DNA from: an uncultured Phascolarctobacterium sp.
GTDB lineage: Bacteria > Bacillota > Negativicutes > Acidaminococcales > Acidaminococcaceae
Reading direction: 5' to 3'
NCBI GenBank assembly: GCA_900544795.1
Contig: UQWM01000015.1
Span: 1-58,070, forward strand
DNA: 58,070 bases
Each line of letters starts with the position of its first letter. The stretch's first letter is position 1. Both the position numbers and the translations under genes were made by a program. Below, one piece after another: positions 1-7,098 of this stretch. Under the pieces are notes generated by a model. The model saw only the letters and a list, made by a program, of their open reading frames with translations. It had not been told where the DNA came from and ran no database searches.

Positions 1-52
1 AAGCTCGCGGACTATAACCGCCGGTAGGGAATCGCACCCTGCCCCAAAGGCT
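1..52 (-). promoter_or_regulatory. FMN riboswitch (RFN element), 5' portion, cut by window edge
   Basis: Read on the minus strand, the sequence contains the conserved RFN core: a GGGGCAGGGTG block, then ATTCCC, then ACCGGCGGT and finally AGTCCGCGAGC. This is the 5' half of the FMN-binding aptamer that controls riboflavin synthesis or uptake genes in Firmicutes. The rest of the aptamer, its expression platform and the controlled gene lie beyond position 1, so the target is unknown. A good minus-strand promoter sits just upstream. Confidence 0.88.
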
Positions 53-73
53 ACCGTATTAAATTATAAGCTA

Positions 74-102
74 AATATAGCATAAAAGCCGGTCTTAGTC
101 AA
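74..102 (-). promoter_or_regulatory. Sigma-70-type promoter for the FMN riboswitch transcript
   Basis: Minus strand: TTGACT at 97-102, a 17-base spacer, and TATATT at 74-79 with an extended -10 TG. The start of transcription would fall near 67, about 15 bases before the riboswitch core. Confidence 0.75.
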
Positions 103-352
103 TTTTTAGAAAATGAACTTCCTGTGAATTTATGCCGTAAATATTAATATTGATCAGCTTCACATTGTTACAACAGCCACGGCCCATATTATTTCGAAAG
201 CCGGTAAACCCTGCTCAGGCTTTCCGGCTTCCGAAGATGGAGAAATGAGTAACCAAACTGAATGGAATAAGCTAAATTATCAGCTTGCAAATATAACTTA
301 CTATTAGCTTGCTATATTTGCAGGCCTGTGGTAAAAACCACCATACCTATTA
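103..352. other. Intergenic stretch with two inverted repeats
   Basis: There is no gene here. Two inverted repeats stand out. At 193-235, TTCG-a-AAGCCGG pairs with CCGGCTT-c-CGAA around a 20-base loop. At 287-321, GCAAATATA pairs with TATATTTGC around 17 bases. Neither has a clear U-tract on either strand, so they are poor intrinsic terminators. They could be 3'-end structures of the gene at 353-730 or part of an unrecognised structured RNA. Confidence 0.4.
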
Positions 353-730
353 TTACGCAGTGGTCCAAAGGCGCACCTGCTCTAATAATTCCTTAAAATT
401 CTGCTCCAGCACCGTAATGGCCTCGGCCGAAGCATCGTCGATATGAAGTCCCACCGTTACAGTAACGGTGTGTTCTGTCAGCCTTGCCAGCAGCAAAGCC
501 GCACTGCGTGCCAGCATATCTTCCTTATGTGCCGTCAGGCAAATAACCGACGCCGATGAAGAAATAATACTTGCGTTTTGCAGGCTGGGGCGCGGCACAC
601 CTACTGCCACCGCACCGATATGCTGCCTTTCGCCGCCGCCAATGACAACAGTCAGGTCGTCACCACAGCGTACAGCCACAGCTTCCAGCAAATATTCGCC
701 GGCGCCCAGGGAAAAAGTTTGCATTTTCAT
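353..730 (-). CDS. LpdD-like prenylated-flavin chaperone domain protein
   Basis: 125 residues with the features I associate with the LpdD family, small proteins encoded beside UbiX/UbiD-type decarboxylases (for example gallate decarboxylase) that help prenylated FMN cofactor maturation. Visible hallmarks are GDDLTVVIGGGE, then HIGAVAV, the PRPSL motif, the AHKED motif and GLHIDDA. The ATG at 730 follows a GGGGAGAG ribosome binding site. The gene starts one base after the stop of a UbiX-like remnant, the arrangement expected for an lpdB-lpdD operon, but no UbiD/LpdC decarboxylase is present in the window. The gene itself looks intact; whether it still has a partner is unclear. The family call rests on motif recognition only. 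Confidence 0.6.
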   Translation of the reverse strand: MKMQTFSLGAGEYLLEAVAVRCGDDLTVVIGGGERQHIGAVAVGVPRPSLQNASIISSSASVICLTAHKEDMLARSAALLLARLTEHTVTVTVGLHIDDASAEAITVLEQNFKELLEQVRLWTTA

Positions 731-731
731 C

Positions 732-1033
732 TTAACTCTCCCCTTTCCACGCTACAAAATGCTTATAATCAATGCCAAACTGCATCAGTACCTTGCCGAT
801 GATATGCTGCATCTGCTTTTCGACCGAATTAGACCCATTGTAGAAAGTCAGCATCGGCGGCACCACTATCGCTATACGTTGTATCTGCTGCGCTGAAAGC
901 ATCGCCGCTGGCATTGCCTGTTGTTTCAGCGACCTGCGCCGCTCCTGCGACAGACGTTCCCCCCCTGATATACAAACGTCATTGCCAACAATGTGTGGGT
1001 AATTGCCTTGCCCAATCTCCACCTGTTTTTCAT
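732..1033 (-). pseudogene. Decayed UbiX/LpdB-like flavin prenyltransferase remnant
   Basis: The open frame up to a possible GTG at 1022 ends with about 45 residues typical of a UbiX C-terminus: VVPPMLTFYNG, then IIGKVLMQFGID. The normal protein has about 185-200 residues and an N-terminal FMN-binding region starting near G-x-S/T-G-A-S-G; none of that is found here. A well placed ATG at 1033 behind an AGGAGG site is in a different frame, and a run of seven G at 959-965 lies between the two. One extra G would join the ATG frame to the C-terminal frame, yet the product would still lack the catalytic N-terminal half. I read it as an internally deleted gene, possibly still translated in part and coupled to the downstream LpdD-like gene. 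Confidence 0.5.
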
Positions 1034-1170
1034 TTTTCCTCAGCCTCCTATATTAAGATTTTTATTTTGATACAGCCTGTAAAACAAGCTTTAGTTATTG
1101 TTTTCAATCTGTAGATTTATCTTTTGCGAATTCTTAGTTGAAATTTATTTATATAAGCGATACTTTAATC

Positions 1171-1198
1171 ATTATAGCACGTTTGTACCCCCCCGCAA
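1171..1198 (-). promoter_or_regulatory. Promoter with a seven-G tract in its spacer (candidate phase-variable promoter)
   Basis: Minus strand: -35 TTGCGG at 1193-1198, 16-base spacer, -10 TATAAT at 1171-1176 with an extended TGC. Seven consecutive G (1188-1194) run from the end of the -35 into the spacer. It would transcribe the UbiX remnant and LpdD-like gene from near 1164. A second promoter of the same layout lies at 54646-54673. Confidence 0.65.
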
Positions 1199-1423
1199 GA
1201 CACTTACTTTTTATTTGTGTAAAACGTCTTCGAGTCTTGGGGCGCATTACGCCAGTGGCTTTAAAACTGTCGGCGTCTGCGCTTTTTGCCAGTGTTTTGT
1301 ACGTCCATTGGCACGATAACAAAAGACAGCCACAAAACGTATTTAGCCAGCGAGTCCCCACAAGCCCCTGTTAAACCAGCTGCCAGCAAATATAAATTAC
1401 TGCTACCACAGCTTCTAAAAAGG
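1199..1423. other. Intergenic stretch, no gene recognised
   Basis: Only short overlapping open frames of mixed composition occur on both strands, none with a recognisable domain or convincing ribosome binding site. It separates the G7 promoter from the autotransporter terminator and may be decayed DNA. Confidence 0.4.
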
Positions 1424-1462
1424 CATAAAAAAAAACCAGCAGTCAATTAAGTCCGCTGGTTT
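1424..1462 (-). terminator. Rho-independent terminator of the autotransporter gene
   Basis: Inverted repeat AAACCAGC (1433-1440) and GCTGGTTT (1455-1462). On the minus strand the stem is followed by a long run of T (complement of the A run at 1427-1435). It lies about 110 bases past the autotransporter stop. Confidence 0.8.
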
Positions 1463-1575
1463 AGTGTTTAGAATAACTATGAAAGATACCCCTATTAATT
1501 TTTAAGTCTTTACTAAATTAAATCATAACTGCTGCTAAAGTACAGAGAAAGGCTTTCCTCAAGACAAAGGGTTAC

Positions 1576-4428
1576 CTAAAACTCCCAACGTATTCCTCCT
1601 TCAACACGATAAGGGGTTTTTACCTCGCCTCCAAAACTTTTTTCAATATCCACATAAAAATGAGTGTTTTTATTCAACAGCATATTAGCCCCAATACCAA
1701 CTTCATACCAGGTACCACCCTGACTATCACTAAATGATAAACGGTCATCATTGCTGCGATCACGTAAAGTAATCTGATCGTCGCCGCAAAATTCGTGCAA
1801 TAATGAAGCCTTAGCATAATAGCGGAAAGCTTTCTGGGTGTCTTTTTTTACTTCGCGGCTCAAAACAAAGCCTAAACGCCCTACCAAAGAATTCATGGCA
1901 TCTGTTGTAACTTCAAAACCATTTTTGGTTGTATAAGAATCTCCCCATAAATGTCCATAGGTAAGTTGCGCCTGCGGTTCGATGTACCAGTTTGCATTAT
2001 TTAGTGCCTGTTTACGGCCATATTCAGCACTGATACTGGCGGCCCAGTTTTTGCCGGTGCCGCTGTCAGCATATTTACCATAGGTTTCATGTTCGTTACG
2101 CAAACGGCTTCCTTTTAGCACAAGGTCAAGGTAGTGCCCCTTGTCGCCCAACCAGGTGCCATACAGTGCCAGGCTGGTATTAGTGTTTTCGCCCTTGCCT
2201 TTGTTGTACGAGCTTTTACCTTCGTCGCGGCTTAGGGCAATACCCCGCCGCCAGACACCATTTTCAGCAGCCTGCCGCTGGTCATAGCCAATCTGTATCG
2301 AAGTCATATGATTGGTAAACCAATAATCTCCGCCGCGTGTATGTTTACTGCGGCTTACACGAGTCCAGGCCCCGCCGTCATCGTTAGCGTAGCGCAGCTC
2401 GCCCATACGTTTTAGCAGAGTGTCGTTTTCATTCCAATAGCGCCAACCGGCAAAAGCAGCTGCTAAAGCGGCTGCCGGCACCTTCGAGTCGTCAGTGATT
2501 ATTTTATCATAGCCTGTTATCCACCAGTCACGGTTATTAGAGTCTACCCATTGTAGATTATCAAAATCATTTTGATCGACCAGTTTACTGTCAGCATCCG
2601 TATCTTCCTGAGCAGTCTGCAAAACAACAGGCTTGTATGAATACAATTGTGATACCTGGGTAGCACCGGGTTTAAACGTCACATCATCTGTTGCACGGGC
2701 AAATTTAAGATATTTCCCCTCTACCTGCGCCTCATTTTTAAAGGCATCATCGTCTACATAGATATTATGAGTCATCGGTCCGTTGCTGTTCTCGGCATGG
2801 ATGAAGTCACCATAACGTGTATAGCTTACTTGCGTATTCAAATTTACAGTTTTACTGCCATTGGCATAGGTATAAACATTTCCGCTCAAGCTGCCGCCAT
2901 GATAGATCTCGGTACCATCTTTGACTACTGTAACACCGTTATCGTTCAGTATATCTGTATTGATAAGAAAATCGCTGTTGTTGCCATGTAAAGTTTCGAT
3001 AGACATTTTCTGATACGGGTTGGTATCTTTATAATAATGATCCTGGTGCGACAAGTCGATACGTCCGCCGTTAGCATACAGTTCGCGGAAATCACTGTCG
3101 CTGGTAACCTGCCACTCTGTTCCGGCAGCAGACGTGATATAGACATTACCATTGGCAGCGCCATGCAGATAGGAACCTTCTTTATCCATTACAAAATCAA
3201 TATAGGAACTGCCATCAGTCGGCACAGAGCCTCCCATTGGTGCGATACCAGCCTCAGCACTGCGCAGCTCGATCTCGATTTCCACTTCATTCCAGTCGTT
3301 TATAGATATTTCAAGTGACAGGTTACTGTTATCGGTATACCCTTTACCGTCGGCGTACAGATCCCCGTCTATCTGCACCAGGTTTTGATTTCCTTCTGCA
3401 TTGACTTTTATAAACCCGCCTTTGGAAGCGTGCAATGCCCGCACCAGCTTAAAATCACTGTCATTAGCACTGCGGTCTATCCTGATAGCAGTATTGCCGT
3501 TCAGGTTTGCCCGGCTTCTCGTATCTGCCATCCACACAGAATCATTGCTTTTTTGAGCCCAAACACCATAAGCATTACCATCGGCTTTTGCATTAACAGT
3601 CAAATCACCGTTAACGGTAATATCACCGCCGGCATTAGCCATGATGCCAACAGCTCTGCCACTTGTTGCTTCAGCATTGATCTTAAGCGCGCTATCAGCC
3701 GCAGCAGTTATTTTACCAGAATTGTCCCTGCCAAACTCAAACCCCGACGCTTCATAATGGCTGACAAGCCCCATAGCGTCGCCACCTGCAGTATTGGCAT
3801 GCAAATTAACTGCCCCGCTGATATTGGTAGCGCCACCATTAAGTAAAGCATAAGCGTCATTATTTTGTGATTTGGCATGCAGCGTACTATTCGTATTTGC
3901 TAAAAAGTTAGTACTACTCTTCCGGTCGGTATAAACACCGGTCGCTGTTTTTACACCTTCCGCTTTAACTGTAGCGTTCGCACTGTTAAAGTTGATTGTA
4001 CTGCCGTGATTATCGCCTGCAGTATTAACAACAGCAACAATACTGGTATTGCTGTTGTTACTGGTGGAATACAGTTCCGTACCATCAGCCTTAAAATGTA
4101 CTACAGCACCATCAAAAGCAGTTATAGCTGTATTCTGATTACTGTTGCTGCCTTTGTTATGTATAAAGGTTTTATCGCCGGCAAAATTCAACTCTCTGCC
4201 GCTCGTACCATCTGCATCCACTATATAAACTATTTGTTTATCACCAGTATGCGTTCTATCAATATCGTTCAGTATACCTGGTGTATCTGTTAAAGTTATT
4301 GTCTGATCTACACTTGGCACAACTGCTGCTGATGCAGTCAATGGTAATTGTACGGCCTCCCCTGCATATACACAAGATAGCATCAGCAATGTACGCAGCC
4401 CCATGTTTTTTAGCACCCTCTTTTTCAT
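1576..4428 (-). CDS. Autotransporter with outer-membrane beta-barrel domain (type Va secretion)
   Basis: 950 residues. An N-terminal signal peptide (MKKR basic start, hydrophobic core, cleavage near ASA about residue 34) leads into a long Asn/Asp/Ser/Thr/Gly-rich passenger (about 35-670) with many short beta-strand-like repeats, few cysteines and no catalytic motif I recognise. The last about 270 residues alternate hydrophobic and polar positions with aromatic belts and end in ...RWEF, the terminal-Phe signature of a BAM-inserted barrel. The passenger therefore probably reaches the cell surface through its own barrel and acts as an adhesin or surface structure. The ATG at 4428 follows AAGGGGG. 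The gene is monocistronic: its own promoter is at 4537-4565 and its terminator at 1424-1462. Its presence is direct evidence for an outer membrane. The passenger is hypothetical in function. Confidence 0.9.
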   Translation of the reverse strand: MKKRVLKNMGLRTLLMLSCVYAGEAVQLPLTASAAVVPSVDQTITLTDTPGILNDIDRTHTGDKQIVYIVDADGTSGRELNFAGDKTFIHNKGSNSNQNTAITAFDGAVVHFKADGTELYSTSNNSNTSIVAVVNTAGDNHGSTINFNSANATVKAEGVKTATGVYTDRKSSTNFLANTNSTLHAKSQNNDAYALLNGGATNISGAVNLHANTAGGDAMGLVSHYEASGFEFGRDNSGKITAAADSALKINAEATSGRAVGIMANAGGDITVNGDLTVNAKADGNAYGVWAQKSNDSVWMADTRSRANLNGNTAIRIDRSANDSDFKLVRALHASKGGFIKVNAEGNQNLVQIDGDLYADGKGYTDNSNLSLEISINDWNEVEIEIELRSAEAGIAPMGGSVPTDGSSYIDFVMDKEGSYLHGAANGNVYITSAAGTEWQVTSDSDFRELYANGGRIDLSHQDHYYKDTNPYQKMSIETLHGNNSDFLINTDILNDNGVTVVKDGTEIYHGGSLSGNVYTYANGSKTVNLNTQVSYTRYGDFIHAENSNGPMTHNIYVDDDAFKNEAQVEGKYLKFARATDDVTFKPGATQVSQLYSYKPVVLQTAQEDTDADSKLVDQNDFDNLQWVDSNNRDWWITGYDKIITDDSKVPAAALAAAFAGWRYWNENDTLLKRMGELRYANDDGGAWTRVSRSKHTRGGDYWFTNHMTSIQIGYDQRQAAENGVWRRGIALSRDEGKSSYNKGKGENTNTSLALYGTWLGDKGHYLDLVLKGSRLRNEHETYGKYADSGTGKNWAASISAEYGRKQALNNANWYIEPQAQLTYGHLWGDSYTTKNGFEVTTDAMNSLVGRLGFVLSREVKKDTQKAFRYYAKASLLHEFCGDDQITLRDRSNDDRLSFSDSQGGTWYEVGIGANMLLNKNTHFYVDIEKSFGGEVKTPYRVEGGIRWEF

Positions 4429-4536
4429 TTTACTAATCCCCCTTAGTGTTTTTTATCTACCCCAATAACAAAACAACCCTCTTCAAAAATAAATCGACAT
4501 TTCTTTTTGTCGTTTTATTTGCCTGTAGATTATTTA

Positions 4537-4565
4537 ATTATATCATTCTATAATTTTAATTTCAA
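4537..4565 (-). promoter_or_regulatory. Promoter of the autotransporter gene
   Basis: Minus strand TTGAAA at 4560-4565, 17-base spacer, TATAAT at 4537-4542. The roughly 100-base leader that follows holds a small CGACA/TGTCG hairpin near 4495-4512. Confidence 0.75.
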
Positions 4566-5093
4566 ATTTATTATTTTTAACATTCTGTCTTCTTAAATGT
4601 CTCTAAATTAAAATTAATGGCTCTAATATTCTATATCTATCATTTTTATGATTATTTAGTTTTGTATTTTATAAAAAATAACCAAATTCAATGAAATATA
4701 ATTCCTATACTATATCTGCACCTTATATTGAACATTCATTTTTATAACAATAACTATCTATCTTTTAATTAATACAAAATAAAACCATCTGCTACACCAG
4801 AGGTTAGTGTCTGGAAGTATAAAAATACCCATCATTTAAGATGGGTATTCTTTATTTGACTTTTGCTGCCTGCTGCTGGTATGTCGATGCAGCAGCAGCA
4901 TTATCTTATGTAGTTTTCACAATGCCCTTAAATCTGGAGCATCATCCGGGTTTGGGGGTGTTTTTTACATTACAAAACAAGTTTTTTGTTTTTATTTTTG
5001 TAATTTGGTCATATTTAGCGCTTTTGGTGAAGATATATATAGTGAGAGGCCTAAAACAGTGCCTTACCAATTTTAAGAAAGGAGGAACTTGAA
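4566..5093. other. AT-rich intergenic region with several hairpins
   Basis: No credible gene. The left part (4566-4790) is very AT-rich. Further right are a terminator-like hairpin (4820-4857, listed separately), a CTG/CAG-rich inverted repeat near 4863-4900 in which GCTGCTG pairs with CAGCAGC, and ATTACAAAA (4969-4977) pairing with TTTTGTAAT (4996-5004). These structures lie in front of the amidase cassette and could form its leader, but no confident plus-strand promoter was found. An 83-codon open frame at 4841-5092 starts inside a hairpin and is probably chance. Confidence 0.45.
4820..4857. terminator. Bidirectional terminator-like hairpin
   Basis: AATACCCATC (4824-4833) and GATGGGTATT (4840-4849) form a perfect 10-bp stem with a 6-base loop. 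A T-rich tail follows on both strands, slightly better on minus. No gene clearly ends here, so it may insulate the autotransporter promoter region from the cassette to the right. Confidence 0.6.
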
Positions 5094-5681
5094 ATGCGTA
5101 TTTTAGAACCTGACGTTGTCAGCTTAAGCGAACTGCAAGAGCTGGCGGCACTGGCCCGTAACCGTATTTGCCGCTTATACCTGCACTGGACTGCAGGGCG
5201 CTATGGTGAGTTTTATGACGATTACCACCTTAATATTGACGCCGATGGTAATGTTTACCGTACTTGCTGTGCTTTGACAGACTATAAGCCCCATACCTGG
5301 CAGCGTAACACTGGCAGTATTGGCATTACCTTGTGCTGCGGGTTTAATGCGCAGGCCAACAATGGTTATGATGCCTGGCTGGGTTTATTTGCACCTACGC
5401 CGCAGCAGCTTGACAGCCTGGGGCGCGTTATAGCGGTGCTTGTGGATGCTTTGGCTTTACCTTTGAATGAGGATACGGTGCTTACTCACTGTGAGGCCGC
5501 TTTTATTGACGGCTACGGTCCTTTTAGCGGCGATGCCGAGACACGCTGGGATTTGTGGTATTTGCGCGATCTACCCGGCGATGGGCTAATGAAGCCCGGT
5601 GGTTTTGTGCTGCGGGGCAAAGGCTTATGGTATTATGGGCAGCTGCACCAAGCGCGCCAACCACCAGTGCCTGATTTTTAG
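5094..5681 (+). CDS. N-acetylmuramoyl-L-alanine amidase (amidase_2/PGRP-like)
   Basis: 195 residues, no signal peptide. It shows the zinc amidase fold signatures: LHWTAG (first zinc His), a DADGNVYR strand, NTGSIGITLCCG, and THCEAA followed by DGYGP and RWDLW, matching the second zinc His and the catalytic region of phage-lysozyme-type amidases. It should cut the amide between N-acetylmuramate and the stem peptide. The ATG lies 8 bases after an AAAGGAGG site. The enzyme is followed at short spacing by DUF1659, DUF2922 and YvrJ-like genes. The lack of a signal peptide suggests cytoplasmic accumulation with release through a membrane partner, or a phage/tailocin origin; YvrJ with its single hydrophobic segment is the only membrane candidate here. 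Confidence 0.85.
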   Translation: MRILEPDVVSLSELQELAALARNRICRLYLHWTAGRYGEFYDDYHLNIDADGNVYRTCCALTDYKPHTWQRNTGSIGITLCCGFNAQANNGYDAWLGLFAPTPQQLDSLGRVIAVLVDALALPLNEDTVLTHCEAAFIDGYGPFSGDAETRWDLWYLRDLPGDGLMKPGGFVLRGKGLWYYGQLHQARQPPVPDF

Positions 5682-5715
5682 TATTACTAAAATTTACAGT
5701 AAAGGAGATGAGAAT

Positions 5716-5946
5716 ATGACCGTAAGTAAAAACCCTACTTCTTACAAGCTTTCTTTGGAAGTTGAAAACGGCGTGAACGCTATTGGCGCCATGCAGACTA
5801 AAAGCGCTTCCCTGGGCAGTGTGCGTTTGGAAGCAGAAGCCGACAAGTGCTACACAGTTGCCGAAGCTGTTGGCGACCTGATGAAGCACGAGATCGTAAA
5901 TGTTTACGTTACTGAAAAGGCTGCTCTTGAAAACGCTGGTGAATAA
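5716..5946 (+). CDS. DUF1659 family protein
   Basis: 76 residues: a small soluble protein with a polar N-terminal strand region (YKLSLEVENG) and a C-terminal helix around YTVAEAVGDLMKHE, followed by a valine-rich strand. This is the pattern of DUF1659, a family of unknown function usually found directly upstream of DUF2922 and YvrJ genes in Firmicutes. The start at 5716 follows AAAGGAGATG; an upstream in-frame extension overlapping the amidase lacks a ribosome binding site. No catalytic residues are visible. Confidence 0.75.
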   Translation: MTVSKNPTSYKLSLEVENGVNAIGAMQTKSASLGSVRLEAEADKCYTVAEAVGDLMKHEIVNVYVTEKAALENAGE

Positions 5947-5982
5947 TGAACTTATATTAAAATTTTAAAGGAGAGAACACAC

Positions 5983-6195
5983 ATGGAAAAAACTTTGGAA
6001 CTGGTTTTTAATAAAAGCGACGGTACTAAAAAAACTTTAAGTATCGCCGACCCCCGTGCAGACGTAACCCTAGCCGACGCTCAGGCTGCCGCTGCCAAAA
6101 TCATTGAAGCCAACGTACTGACCAGTGGCGGCGAAGCCCTGGTCGAGTTTGTGGAAGCACGCATCAAAACTGTTACTGTTTCGGTACTGGCTTAA
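5983..6195 (+). CDS. DUF2922 family protein
   Basis: 70 residues. It has LELVFNKSDGTKKTLSI, the ADPRAD turn, an alanine-rich helix and a closing strand pair with ARIKTVTVSVLA, matching the DUF2922 family (unknown function). The ATG at 5983 follows AAAGGAGAG. It sits between the DUF1659 gene (36 bases away) and the YvrJ gene (5 bases away), so the three are surely co-transcribed. DUF1659 and DUF2922 may be distantly related small beta-rich proteins; this is inference from size and pattern. Confidence 0.78.
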   Translation: MEKTLELVFNKSDGTKKTLSIADPRADVTLADAQAAAAKIIEANVLTSGGEALVEFVEARIKTVTVSVLA

Positions 6196-6200
6196 GGTTT

Positions 6201-6359
6201 ATGGATACCAAAGAAATTTTCAGCGCCGTGGGCAACTTTGGTTTTCCCATGGTGCTGAGCTGGTATTTGCTGCTGCGAATGGAACAGCGGCTGGATAAAC
6301 TTACCGATTGTTTGAACGAGCTGAGTAAGGCCCTGCTGCAAAACACCAGGGAACTTTAA
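6201..6359 (+). CDS. YvrJ-family small membrane protein
   Basis: 52 residues, too short for many gene finders. The sequence runs from an N-terminal AVGNFGFPMVLSWYLL membrane segment, through LRMEQRLDKL, to an amphipathic helix, exactly the layout of YvrJ-like proteins. It begins 5 bases after the DUF2922 stop, with a weak AAGG site formed by the end of that gene, suggesting translational coupling. A one-pass small membrane protein beside an amidase invites comparison with holins, but that role is inference. Confidence 0.78.
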   Translation: MDTKEIFSAVGNFGFPMVLSWYLLLRMEQRLDKLTDCLNELSKALLQNTREL

Positions 6360-6403
6360 TAATGATTGTTTTTTTAAGATGAAGTGAAGGTTATCTTAAA
6401 CAC

Positions 6404-6440
6404 AAAAAAACACTGCAAATTTTTTGCAGTGTTTTTTATT
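6404..6440. terminator. Bidirectional rho-independent terminator
   Basis: An A6-CACTGCAAA arm (6405-6419) pairs with a TTTGCAGTG-T6 arm (6423-6437), giving U-tracts on both strands. It serves both convergent units, the amidase cassette on plus and rpe on minus. Confidence 0.85.
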
Positions 6441-6453
6441 TATAGCTTTGTAA

Positions 6454-7098
6454 TTATGCTTTTAAGCTGGCGATAGCGGCTTTGGTATCTGCCGCGCCAT
6501 ACACATACGAGCCGGCAACCAAAATAGTTGCGCCTGCCGCGCGCACCAGTTTAGAGGTTTTATCGTTGATGCCGCCGTCTACCTGGATGGCGATGCTTAA
6601 CCCGGCGTCATCGATCATTTTGCGCAGGCGTGCGACTTTGGGCACCGTGGTTTCGATGAAGCTTTGCCCACCAAAACCGGGGTTGACGCTCATTAAAAGC
6701 ACCATATCTATTTCAGGCAAAATCTCTTCCACCAGACACAGTGGCGAAGCTGGATTCAAAGCCACGCCGGCCTGCATACCTTTGCTTTTGATGTACTGCA
6801 CGCAGCGGTGCAGGTGTTTGGTCGCTTCGGCATGTACTACTACCATATCCGCTCCGGCATCGGCAAAGTCGTCGATGTATTGTTCGGGATTGTTGACCAT
6901 CAGATGGCAGTCGAAAAAGAGCCTGGTGACCTTGCGGATTTTTTTGACCACGGGCGCGCCAAAGGTCAGGTTGGGCACAAAAGCTCCGTCCATCACGTCG
7001 ATATGCACCCAATCAGCTCCGGCTGCTTCGATCTTTTTGATCTCGTCTGCCAGATAGGCAAAATCTGCGGATAAAATTGAAGGCGCTACTTTGATCAT
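6454..7098 (-). CDS. rpe: Ribulose-phosphate 3-epimerase
   Basis: 214 residues, full length. The enzyme interconverts D-ribulose 5-phosphate and D-xylulose 5-phosphate in the pentose phosphate pathway. Visible family blocks in order: SILSADFA near the start, HIDVMDG-x-FVPN (metal and catalytic Asp), DCHLMV, the MSVNPGFGGQ phosphate loop, and VDGGIN with the second catalytic Asp. It is the last gene of the prpC-pknB-rsgA-rpe run and overlaps rsgA by 4 bases. A bidirectional terminator follows. Confidence 0.96.
   Translation of the reverse strand: MIKVAPSILSADFAYLADEIKKIEAAGADWVHIDVMDGAFVPNLTFGAPVVKKIRKVTRLFFDCHLMVNNPEQYIDDFADAGADMVVVHAEATKHLHRCVQYIKSKGMQAGVALNPASPLCLVEEILPEIDMVLLMSVNPGFGGQSFIETTVPKVARLRKMIDDAGLSIAIQVDGGINDKTSKLVRAAGATILVAGSYVYGAADTKAAIASLKA

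Noticed and set aside
468..896. 142-codon plus-strand open frame
   Set aside because: It lies antisense to the LpdD-like gene and the UbiX remnant, with no recognisable domain and no ribosome binding site; the minus-strand reading has clear family motifs.
4841..5092. 83-codon plus-strand open frame before the amidase
   Set aside because: Its ATG lies inside the right arm of a terminator-like hairpin, there is no ribosome binding site, and the translation has no recognisable pattern.
5094..6440. Prophage
   Set aside because: Only four small genes with no integrase, terminase, capsid, portal or attachment-site duplication; at most a remnant or domesticated module.
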